Of a stretch of 18,545 nucleotides of DNA, positions 6,412-14,006 are shown one piece after another (the first letter of the stretch is position 1; each line of letters starts with the position of its first letter). The DNA is taken from contig CAKKRO010000203.1 in the NCBI GenBank assembly GCA_919902625.1, positions 1 to 18,545 on the forward strand. The letters run 5' to 3'. This DNA is from Nitrosomonadaceae bacterium (GTDB lineage: Bacteria; Pseudomonadota; Gammaproteobacteria; Burkholderiales; Nitrosomonadaceae). Both the position numbers and the translations under genes were made by a program. Under the pieces are notes generated by a model that did not search any database, had not been told where the DNA came from, and saw only the letters and a list, made by a program, of their open reading frames with translations.

Positions 6412-8202
6412 ATGGCAGATTCCCCACTATTGGGCAGTACGGGTGTTGTTTCATTGACTATTTCAAGCAATGGCAAAGCCATAGCCGATACCATTCAAAT
6501 TGTCTCTGTCGAAATCACCTATTGTGTTAACAAAATTCCTGGCGCAAAGATAACCCTATTGGATGGGGACATGCCTAATAGTGATTTTCCGGTTAGCAAT
6601 GCGGATGATTTTAAACCGGGTGCTGTGATCACTATTAGCGCTGGTTATGCCAATCAAACGACGGTTGTTTTCAAAGGGGTCGTCATTAAACATGGCATAA
6701 AGATGGATGGTGACAATTTTTCCCGTTTAATTGTTCAATGCAGAGACAGCGCTGTGGCCATGACAGTCGGCCGTAAGAATGCCAATTTTGTCGACTCAAA
6801 AGATAGTGACATCATCAGTAAACTGATCGGTGCTTACAGTGGTTTAACTGCTGATGTTACGGCTACTGCGACCAGTTATAAGGAATTGGTGCAATACTAT
6901 TGCACAGACTGGGATTTTATGCTGACCCGAGCAGAAGCCAATGGCTTCCTAGTGACTGTTGATGCGGGTAAAGTAAGTGTTAAAGCACCGCAGGTGGATG
7001 GTCAAGCTATATTAACATTGACTTATGGTATTGATCTGATGGCTTTTGGCGCGGATGTCGATGCCGCTTCACAGTTTTCAGTAGTTAAAGGCACTACCTG
7101 GAATCTGGCTGATCAAGCGATACAGGAAGTACAGGCGAGCCCGAATAAACTAACAGGTCAGGGTGATCTTGCTGCTGATGAACTGGCAAGGGTAATCGCC
7201 CCTGATTATTTTAGATTACAGACTAATGCACCGCTTGAGAATGCCACACTGACTGATTGGGTGAAGGGTCAGCAAGTTAAGTCTGGCTTGGCTCGGATAA
7301 GAGGCCATGCGGCATTTCAAGGCAGTGCTAAGGTAAAAATTGGTGAGCTTGTTGAGCTAAAAGGGGTGGGTAATCGCTTTAACGGTAATGTACTGGTTAC
7401 AGCAGTAAGACATGAGATCAAACATGGAAACTGGGTGACAGAAATTGAGTTTGGGTTGTCACCTCAATGGTTTACTGAGCAACATGAGACTGAGGCGCCA
7501 CCGGCATCAGGACTAATACCCGGGGTAAATGGCTTACAGATTGGAGTTGTAAAAAAACTGGATGCGGATCCTGATGGGCAATATAAGATTCAGGTATCTG
7601 TTCCGATTCTACAGTCAGAAACAGAAGGGGTCTGGGCGCGACTGGCCAGTTTTTATGGTTCTAATGGGATAGGCGCTTTCTTTATCCCTGAAATTGGCGA
7701 TGAAGTTGTATTGGGTTATTTTAACAATGATCCATCATACCCGGTTATTCTGGGCAGTTTATATAGCAGTAATAGAAAACCTCCGTATGAATTGACCGCA
7801 GATAATTTCATTAAAGCGGTGGTTACCCGAAGTAAGCTTAAACTGGAATTTGATGATGAAAAGAAAATAATTACATTAATTACGCCAGGTAATAACAAAA
7901 TAATCATCAGTGATGATCAGAAATCCATTTTATTACAAGATCAAAACTCAAACAAAATTGAGCTTAATTCCAGCGGGATTGTTATAGATAGTCCTAAAGA
8001 TATCAAGATCAGTGCAAAAGGCAAAGTAACCATCGATGCGATCGGAAATATTGAGTTGACCGCAAAGGCGGATATAAAGAATCAAGGTCTCAATATCAGT
8101 CATCAGGCAAATATTGGCTTCAGTGCTAAAGGTAATGCTACTGCAGAGCTGTCAGCGAGTGGCCAGACCACGGTTAAAGGCGGTATTGTAATGATTAATT
8201 AA
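6412..8202 (+). CDS. VgrG/gp27-gp5-like central spike protein (Afp8/Pvc8-like)
   Basis: A 596-aa protein expected to form the trimeric spike hub beneath the tube. Residues 1 to about 345 are the gp27-like part, with an early TISSNGKAIADTIQIVSVEI strand, TISAGYANQTTVVFKGVVIK near 78 and the YYCTDWDFMLTRAEANGFLV segment near 163 that is typical of Vgr proteins. Residues about 371-458 are the gp5 OB-fold: IGVVKKLDADPDGQYKIQV, VWARLASFYGSNGIGAFFIP and EIGDEVVLGYFNNDPSYPVI with the terminal GSLYS. The rest is a repetitive strand-rich needle (KLEFDDEKKIITLITPGNNK, SILLQDQNSNKIELNSSGI and similar), consistent with the gp5 beta-helix. I see no fused enzymatic domain at the C-terminus. The gene starts eight bases after its neighbour's stop, with AAGG upstream. 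Confidence 0.93.
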   Translation: MADSPLLGSTGVVSLTISSNGKAIADTIQIVSVEITYCVNKIPGAKITLLDGDMPNSDFPVSNADDFKPGAVITISAGYANQTTVVFKGVVIKHGIKMDGDNFSRLIVQCRDSAVAMTVGRKNANFVDSKDSDIISKLIGAYSGLTADVTATATSYKELVQYYCTDWDFMLTRAEANGFLVTVDAGKVSVKAPQVDGQAILTLTYGIDLMAFGADVDAASQFSVVKGTTWNLADQAIQEVQASPNKLTGQGDLAADELARVIAPDYFRLQTNAPLENATLTDWVKGQQVKSGLARIRGHAAFQGSAKVKIGELVELKGVGNRFNGNVLVTAVRHEIKHGNWVTEIEFGLSPQWFTEQHETEAPPASGLIPGVNGLQIGVVKKLDADPDGQYKIQVSVPILQSETEGVWARLASFYGSNGIGAFFIPEIGDEVVLGYFNNDPSYPVILGSLYSSNRKPPYELTADNFIKAVVTRSKLKLEFDDEKKIITLITPGNNKIIISDDQKSILLQDQNSNKIELNSSGIVIDSPKDIKISAKGKVTIDAIGNIELTAKADIKNQGLNISHQANIGFSAKGNATAELSASGQTTVKGGIVMIN

Positions 8203-8248
8203 GCTTTGAGTATTTAAAACTTCAACAAATTGTTAACAGGAGTTTAGT

Positions 8249-8548
8249 GTGCCACCCGCAGCGAGAATTACAGACATGCATACCTGTCCGATGCAAACAC
8301 CCGGAGTACCTCCAATTCCCCACGTGGGCGGGCCTATTAGTGGGCCTTGTGTGCCCAATGTTCTGATTGGCAATCTGCCGGCTGCTGTGGTGGGTGATAT
8401 GTGTGTTTGTGTTGGGCCGCCGGATAGTATCGTTAAAGGTTCATCGACTGTGATGATCAGTAACAGGCCGGCTGCCAGAATCGGTGATACAACGGCGCAT
8501 GGCGGTAGTATTGTTGTTGGTTTTCCGACAGTGATGATTGGTGGCTAA
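8249..8548 (+). CDS. PAAR-domain spike tip (Afp10/Pvc10-like)
   Basis: A 99-aa minimal PAAR protein. The sequence starts MPPAARITDMHTCPMQTPGV, contains PHVGGPI near residue 26, then NLPAAVVGDMCVC, STVMISNRPAARIGDTTAHG (about 66-85) and ends in FPTVMIGG. The spaced His and Cys residues (His11, Cys13, Cys52 or Cys54, His84) fit the metal site that pins the tip of PAAR cones. It should sharpen the trimeric spike encoded just upstream. The start is GTG with AGGAG 7 bases before it. No extension or toxin domain is attached, so this tip does not itself look like an effector. In Afp the gp25 gene comes before the PAAR gene; here the order is reversed. Confidence 0.93.
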   Translation: MPPAARITDMHTCPMQTPGVPPIPHVGGPISGPCVPNVLIGNLPAAVVGDMCVCVGPPDSIVKGSSTVMISNRPAARIGDTTAHGGSIVVGFPTVMIGG

Positions 8549-8566
8549 GCTGGGAATGATTAAATA

Positions 8567-8989
8567 ATGAGTATTGATAAATCCTTTCTCGGCACCGGAT
8601 GGAGCTTTCCACCTGAATTCAATAAGTATGGATCAGTAAAGAAAGTTTCGGCGGAAGAAGACATTCATGAAAGTTTGTATATTCTTCTGTCTACAAATCC
8701 TGGGGAAAGGATTATGCAGCCAACTTATGGTTGTGGTTTGAAATCTCAAGTGTTTGAGGAGATTAACGAAACTGCGGTCACTGTCATTGTTGATCTGATT
8801 AAACGCGCTATACTTTTTTTTGAACCGAGAATTTTGGTCGAAAGTATTAGAGTGGATTCAGATAATAGTGAAGATATATTAAATGGCCTGGTAAAAATCA
8901 ATATTACGTATATCGTGCGAGCAACCAATAATCGTCACAATATCGTTTATCCATTTTATTTTACTGAAGGCACCAATGTTAAGTTATAA
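8567..8989 (+). CDS. gp25/GPW-like baseplate wedge protein (Afp9/Pvc9-like)
   Basis: A 140-aa homologue of T4 gp25 (TssE in type VI secretion). It forms part of the baseplate wedge and offers the template on which the sheath starts to polymerise. The diagnostic motif is TNPGERIMQPTYGCGLKSQV (about 42-61), preceded by the DIHESLYILLS helix and followed by a helix with FEEINETAVTVIVDLIKRAI. A beta hairpin (RILVESIRVDSD, then INITYIVRATNNRHNIVYPF) completes the fold. Length is normal for the family. It lies 18 bases after the PAAR stop and 18 bases before the large baseplate gene, consistent with one transcript. It has only a weak ribosome site. Confidence 0.93.
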   Translation: MSIDKSFLGTGWSFPPEFNKYGSVKKVSAEEDIHESLYILLSTNPGERIMQPTYGCGLKSQVFEEINETAVTVIVDLIKRAILFFEPRILVESIRVDSDNSEDILNGLVKINITYIVRATNNRHNIVYPFYFTEGTNVKL

Positions 8990-9007
8990 GGTTCTCTTGG
9001 TAAGTAA

Positions 9008-12000
9008 ATGAAATATCAGACTAACTTGCCAACAAACTATCATCTGCATATTAGTGACGGCAGAAGTCAGGCAAAAAGATTATTGCCGCCACTTGAGAAG
9101 GATTATTTCAATGTAGCTGATATGCACTTTCATACACTGTTGGCGTTGGTGGCTGATTATGCGCGAGTGATGAAATTTTATAACCTGGATAATCAAGAAG
9201 ACGGTACCTGGGAACAATTCTTTTCAGTTGATGAAACGGTTGTCATGGCAACAATTCTAGCGACAGATCTGAATAAGTTGATATCTTGCGCCGGGTATGA
9301 AACATATCCAACATCTGTCAACAATGAATTGATTGAAGCAATAGGCGCGGTTTCTCCCAAAGAAATCAGTCAGCCTATGGTCTCGGCTTATACCGCGATC
9401 TGTATGCTGGATCATTGGCTTCAGTCACTGGGTAAAACACATAATCAGGCAGGAACTGAGTTACGTAAAGTTCTGGAAAGTGTGCTTATCGGGCTCAAGA
9501 AAGATATCGATGTACTCAGGCAATACTTTGATAAATTTCTATCGCATCGGTTGCCCGAGGAGATTTTTTCACGCGACTTGATGACACTGGCATTTACTAC
9601 AGAAGAAGCAATTAAATTCAAACACACAAGCTCAACGATTACTGTATTCGATAAAACTCCTATTCGATCAAGTTCCTACGCATTTATAAAAGCCATCGAA
9701 ATGGTGCAGGCCAGTGCGGCAAAGCTATTGTCAGCTTCTTTAGTCAGCAAGAATCATGATCCGGCAGTTGGGTTGTTACTTGCTTTCTTGCAGTTATTCC
9801 AGAAACTGCAAAATAAGATGAATCGATTCACACTGAATTATGTAGATTTTTATTATGATCAAGTGTTGAAAGTGCAGGTACGCGGTTTTACGCCTGATCA
9901 TGTTTATCTGGTGATCGCTCTCAACAAAAAGGATCGCAAGGTACTGATTCCGAAGGGAACAGAATTTCTGGCAGGTCAGGATGAGAACAAGCAGGATATT
10001 GTCTATACAGCGACCGAAGATGTTCTGATTAATGATGCAACAGTGAGTTCTGTACATACGTTATTCTTTAAACGTGATTCACTGAATTCTCCCGAGAATA
10101 ACCTATGGGAATCTGTTGTATTGAATGATCAATCGGATGCACTGGAGAGGCAGTTTGCTACAGGTTGCTGGCTGAATAATGTGCCTGTTCTGACGGATAC
10201 AGATGTTATTGGTCAAGATAATATTCAAGCTTATCCATTATTTGGATCACCCAAAAAAGGCGAAGAAACTGTTTTGGTGAAGCATGCGCGCATTGGCTTT
10301 GCACTGGCCAGCAAGGCGTTGTTATTGCAGGAAGGGCGGCGGACTGTGTGTATCAGAATGAAATATGCCGATGTATTGCTCGATGATAAAAAAATTACCC
10401 TGGAGCAATGGATCAAAAAAATTGCTGTAGCCATGCAACCATTCGGGAATGGTGATGCAATAATAGCGCACATTCAGGAACAGCAAGCTTTTTTTAAAGT
10501 TTTTAGAGATATTTTTATAATCAGCTTGTCAACTGAAGACGGTTGGTTGGAAATACCAGAGTATCTGCCCTCCTATTCAGGTATTGATCAGCAACAGGAA
10601 GAAAACAGTTTGGCAATCACTTTCTTTCTGCCAGAAAATTTTCCACCCATTATTCCATATAACCGGAATATTCACGGCGATGGCTATGAGACACAACTGC
10701 CGGTGGCAAGGTTTACACTGAATCCCAGAAGCTATTTGTATCCTTATGGAATTCTGAGTAAGCTTGAAGTGGCCTGGATCAGGATTGATGTGGCAGTGGA
10801 GGGGTGTAGAACTATTCAACTGCATAATAATATTGGACAATTGTCGCCACTTGCCCCTTTTACACCTTTTGGTCCCATTCCAGAAGTTGGTTCTTATTTG
10901 GTTGTCGGTTGCACGGAGGCAGCCGCCAAACAACTGTCGGATTTTAATGTAGAGATCCGGTGGGGTGGTTTGCCAGCGGGTATTGGCGGATTTAAAACCT
11001 ATTACCAGGGATATGAGGAATGCGATAATAATGATTTCCAGATAAGTACGGCAGTTCTGACTGATGGAAAATGGGTGCCAGAAAATACTAAAGCAGCGGT
11101 TTTAAGCCCTCTTTTTCAAATAAAACCAGATCTTGATGCTGGAAATGAATTGAGCGATCACAGTAAATTATCTTGCGGCTCAGTCATATCTTATTGGGAT
11201 CCTCTAGATTATCGCAGCCTTGCAGCAGAATTAAGTTACACGCCCTCTGCTAATAAGGGATTCTTTAAATTTACGTTAGTAGCACCAATACAAGCTTTTG
11301 GTCACCGGGATTATCCTGCCATTTTAGCTGAAGTACTGACCTTTAATGCCAAACAAAAGCATGCCAGATTCCTTAAGAAAGTACCTAATCCTCCCTATAC
11401 ACCTGTGATTACATCAATCGCAGTGAACTATAAGGCATCTTCAAATATTGTAATGGGTAATGAAGAAATAAATTGTATCTCTTCAATGCAGGAAAAATTG
11501 ATTCATCTTCATCCACTTGGCTGGGAGGATTCGATTTTTGGAATTGATCAATCTAATTTCTTATTGCCACAATATCCGTATTCTGGCAATTTATTCATTG
11601 GACTCAATGGATTGATTAATGGTGGAGTGATTACGTTATATTTTTATTTACGTGAAAACTCATTACCGGTTGAGAAGGCTCATCTGGAAGAATTACAGTG
11701 GTTCTATCTTTCTAACAACCAATGGGTGCCACTCAATAAGAAGGAAATTATATCTGACTCTTCTCAAGGGTTTATGAAATCAGGAATAATAACTTTGAAT
11801 ATTCCGATGGGTATTACCCAGGAAAATACCATTCTACCTGATGGACTATCCTGGCTAAGAGTATCAGCTGATGATGATCTTGAGAAATTTTGCAGCCTCT
11901 ATTCGGTGTATACACAAGCGGTGAGCGCACGCAGATATTCGGATAAAAATCAGGCGCCAAGCAATTTAATCAGCTTATCTGCTGGAACAATATCACGTAC

Positions 12001-12871
12001 CCGGAAATCAATTTCAGGAATAGGCAGTATCCGGCAAGTTCAACAGTCTTTTGGCGGCAGTTTAACGGAGGATCGTAATCATCTGCGAGCTCGCACGAGT
12101 GAAAGACTGAAACATAAGAAACGGGCACTGCTATCCGCAGATTATGAATTATTAATACTTGAACAATTCCCGCAAATATATAAGGTAAAGTGTTTCCCCA
12201 ACATGACCCCGGATTTTGTAACAGAGCAACGTTTCCGTCCTGGCCATATTCTCATTGTGGCATTGCCCTATCTTGCTCAGGACGAGGTGAATACGCAGAG
12301 GCCTCTTCTGAGCGGTCATTTGGTTAATGAAGTGAAGGATTTTATTAGTAGGCTTACGCCTCCATCTGTCACCATTCACGTCAATAATCCAGTTTATGAG
12401 GTGATACAAGTGAGGTGCACGGTCAAGCTAAAAAATTCATTGTCTGCTGGTATGTATCTAAATCGCTTGAATCAAGCGATATCGGATTTTCTATCACCCT
12501 GGAACGAAACGATTGGTTATACCCGTCATTTTGGATGGATTATCAGCAAACATGATATTGAATCCTATATTCAGAATCTGGACTATGTTGATCGTGTCAC
12601 CAATTTTTCAATATTACGTATTGCACCGATTGGAGAAGGTCGCTTTAATTTATTTGATAGTGCGGATAAACAAAGTGCTGATTCAGAGTTTAGGGATATT
12701 GCTCCCAAGTATCCATGGAGTATAGTGGTGCCTATCAAGCAGCATTTTATAGAAGTTGATGATAATTATGATTTGATTGAGCCAAAGGTAACCGGGATTG
12801 GGGAGCTTGAGATTGGCAGTACTTTTATAATTTCTGACGAAAAATGGCGCGAAAAGATAGAAAAACATTAG
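9008..12871 (+). CDS. Large baseplate J-like wedge protein (Afp11/Pvc11-like)
   Basis: A 1287-aa protein, one of the two big wedge proteins that build the eCIS baseplate (functional counterpart of T4 gp6 and TssF). The C-terminal region carries the best evidence. After a TRKSISGIGSIRQVQQSFGG segment (about 998-1017) comes LRARTSERLKHKKRALLSAD (about 1025-1044), YELLILEQFPQIYKVKCFPN, and then a ferredoxin-like half with PPSVTIHVNNPVYEVIQVRC and the GWIISKHDIESYIQNLDYVD helix (about 1178-1197). These are the conserved blocks of the Afp11 family. The large N-terminal half has a less typical, helix-rich beginning and several immunoglobulin-like strand regions, such as VRGFTPDHVYLVIAL and KVLIPKGTEFLAGQD. 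Its last 28 bases overlap the start of the next gene in another frame. The ribosome site at ATG 9008 is weak. Confidence 0.9.
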   Translation: MKYQTNLPTNYHLHISDGRSQAKRLLPPLEKDYFNVADMHFHTLLALVADYARVMKFYNLDNQEDGTWEQFFSVDETVVMATILATDLNKLISCAGYETYPTSVNNELIEAIGAVSPKEISQPMVSAYTAICMLDHWLQSLGKTHNQAGTELRKVLESVLIGLKKDIDVLRQYFDKFLSHRLPEEIFSRDLMTLAFTTEEAIKFKHTSSTITVFDKTPIRSSSYAFIKAIEMVQASAAKLLSASLVSKNHDPAVGLLLAFLQLFQKLQNKMNRFTLNYVDFYYDQVLKVQVRGFTPDHVYLVIALNKKDRKVLIPKGTEFLAGQDENKQDIVYTATEDVLINDATVSSVHTLFFKRDSLNSPENNLWESVVLNDQSDALERQFATGCWLNNVPVLTDTDVIGQDNIQAYPLFGSPKKGEETVLVKHARIGFALASKALLLQEGRRTVCIRMKYADVLLDDKKITLEQWIKKIAVAMQPFGNGDAIIAHIQEQQAFFKVFRDIFIISLSTEDGWLEIPEYLPSYSGIDQQQEENSLAITFFLPENFPPIIPYNRNIHGDGYETQLPVARFTLNPRSYLYPYGILSKLEVAWIRIDVAVEGCRTIQLHNNIGQLSPLAPFTPFGPIPEVGSYLVVGCTEAAAKQLSDFNVEIRWGGLPAGIGGFKTYYQGYEECDNNDFQISTAVLTDGKWVPENTKAAVLSPLFQIKPDLDAGNELSDHSKLSCGSVISYWDPLDYRSLAAELSYTPSANKGFFKFTLVAPIQAFGHRDYPAILAEVLTFNAKQKHARFLKKVPNPPYTPVITSIAVNYKASSNIVMGNEEINCISSMQEKLIHLHPLGWEDSIFGIDQSNFLLPQYPYSGNLFIGLNGLINGGVITLYFYLRENSLPVEKAHLEELQWFYLSNNQWVPLNKKEIISDSSQGFMKSGIITLNIPMGITQENTILPDGLSWLRVSADDDLEKFCSLYSVYTQAVSARRYSDKNQAPSNLISLSAGTISRTRKSISGIGSIRQVQQSFGGSLTEDRNHLRARTSERLKHKKRALLSADYELLILEQFPQIYKVKCFPNMTPDFVTEQRFRPGHILIVALPYLAQDEVNTQRPLLSGHLVNEVKDFISRLTPPSVTIHVNNPVYEVIQVRCTVKLKNSLSAGMYLNRLNQAISDFLSPWNETIGYTRHFGWIISKHDIESYIQNLDYVDRVTNFSILRIAPIGEGRFNLFDSADKQSADSEFRDIAPKYPWSIVVPIKQHFIEVDDNYDLIEPKVTGIGELEIGSTFIISDEKWREKIEKH

Positions 12872-13671
12872 AAACCAAGTTCAAGAATGGCAGGATGCCA
12901 TCCGAAGTTGCGTTTGCCGACTTAATTGATTCGACGCTGAATCTGATCGATGATGGGTTTGAAAAAACGGTAGAGGATGGACTTAAAATTTTTCAGCTGG
13001 GTGATGGAAAGCTGCTAAGTTTTTACCAGAATATGGCAACGCTCAGTTCCATATGGTTTGTTGGTATTGATAAAGCTACTACAAATCTGAGTTTTGGCAA
13101 TAAAAGCAATGCTCATGTTTTGACATTAGGAAGAATCAACAGAGCGAGTGCCGGATCAGATTCTGTACCTAAAATGGGCGTAGGTATCAATACGGATAAT
13201 CCTCAGTTTGAGCTTGATGTAGCCGGAACGATTGCTTCATATGGAAGAGTGGGGCGCCGTGGAGAATTGGCGGTGCCTGCGGACGGTAATTGGCACAATA
13301 TTACCGAAACACTGACAGGTTGTCAGGCTTTTGAGGTGGTGGCAGGAGTCGGGGGTAAAGATGCGGATGGTAAGTTTGCATTAATGCATGCTTTTGCGCT
13401 GAATGCCTATAATGCTAAAAGCCATATCACTTATCATCAAGCGCATTACGGTGCAAAATGTAATCGCCTGGAGTTGCGTTGGGAAAAAGGTGCTAATGTT
13501 GAGAACTTTGAGTACACACTTCAGCTTCGCGTTGAATCTTCCTATGGAGAGCAAATATGGGTCAAGTATCATATTACCAGGCTATGGCATGATCCGGCGA
13601 TGTATGAAAGTGAAAAAGAACCAGAATCTGTGTTTCCAAAAGTTTTAAGAAAAAGACAGGATAAACAATAA
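12844..13671 (+). CDS. Fibre-like structural protein linked to the baseplate genes
   Basis: A 275-aa protein with no named family that I can give with certainty. The N-terminus (RKTLETKFKNGRMPSEVAFA, then DLIDSTLNLIDDGF, about 5-39) is of a type I associate with proteins encoded beside Afp11/Afp12 genes in other eCIS loci. In the middle, VPKMGVGINTDNPQFELDVA followed by GTIASYGRVG (about 113-142) is the GVGT-xxP-xxxLDVxG-type motif common before C-terminal domains of phage tail fibres. The C-terminal half is strand-rich and globular, with several His and aromatic residues (HITYHQAHYGAKCNRLELRW). It ends in a basic tail. The start overlaps the end of the baseplate gene by 28 bases, implying coupled translation. 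A short fibre, spike or baseplate-attached receptor protein is the best guess; Afp13-type adenovirus-like fibres are much longer. Confidence 0.72.
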   Translation: MARKDRKTLETKFKNGRMPSEVAFADLIDSTLNLIDDGFEKTVEDGLKIFQLGDGKLLSFYQNMATLSSIWFVGIDKATTNLSFGNKSNAHVLTLGRINRASAGSDSVPKMGVGINTDNPQFELDVAGTIASYGRVGRRGELAVPADGNWHNITETLTGCQAFEVVAGVGGKDADGKFALMHAFALNAYNAKSHITYHQAHYGAKCNRLELRWEKGANVENFEYTLQLRVESSYGEQIWVKYHITRLWHDPAMYESEKEPESVFPKVLRKRQDKQ

Positions 13672-13676
13672 ACAAG

Positions 13677-14006
13677 ATGTCTGTTCGCATTTTAACTATT
13701 CACTTAAATCTTGACGAAGGTAATCTGCTACTGGAGGCACTTGCTGAATGTCCATTCAAATCAGTTTTTGAGTTAATTGGTAAATTAAATCAACAAGCCA
13801 ATGATTTGTTTGTACCCGGTGCAGAGCAGAAGAAACGGAAAAAATTCACTTTTACTGAATCAGAACTTTCACTCTCTATTAAGGCATTAGGGGATATGCC
13901 TTATCATCGTGTGCATAAACTACTGGCTGCTTTGAACAGGCAAATTCAAACTCAACTGAACAGTCAGCATCCAAATATTGCTTCGACAGAGTATGCCGAC
14001 ATCTGA
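13677..14006 (+). CDS. Unrecognised 109-aa protein with an internal duplication
   Basis: I do not recognise a family. The protein seems to consist of two related helical halves. ALAECPFKSVFELIGKLNQQ (about 21-40) resembles ALGDMPYHRVHKLLAALNRQ (about 71-90): both read AL-x-x-x-P-aromatic-x-x-V-x-x-L/I-L/I-x-x-LN-x-Q. A basic Lys/Arg stretch (EQKKRKKFTF) lies between them. There is no signal peptide or membrane segment. It begins five bases after the fibre-like gene and overlaps the Afp12-like gene by 14 bases (ATG 13993 within its final codons), so it is embedded in the operon. A small symmetric adaptor or an assembly chaperone for one of its neighbours is possible; that is inference. The coding call rests on tight packing and codon use like its neighbours. 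Confidence 0.7.
   Translation: MSVRILTIHLNLDEGNLLLEALAECPFKSVFELIGKLNQQANDLFVPGAEQKKRKKFTFTESELSLSIKALGDMPYHRVHKLLAALNRQIQTQLNSQHPNIASTEYADI

Noticed and set aside
2232..8821. T8 runs within genes (2232-2239, 3299-3306, 8814-8821) as phase-variation sites
   Set aside because: Runs of eight T are expected in AT-rich genes, all frames are intact, and nothing else suggests slippage control.
10577..10933. 118-codon minus-strand open frame
   Set aside because: It is antisense within the large baseplate gene, with no ribosome site or recognisable sequence.
13978..13992. TTG start at 13978 for the Afp12-like gene
   Set aside because: ATG 13993 is in frame, gives a short overlap with the upstream gene, and the MPTSEQIKRIRVDPDG start looks natural.
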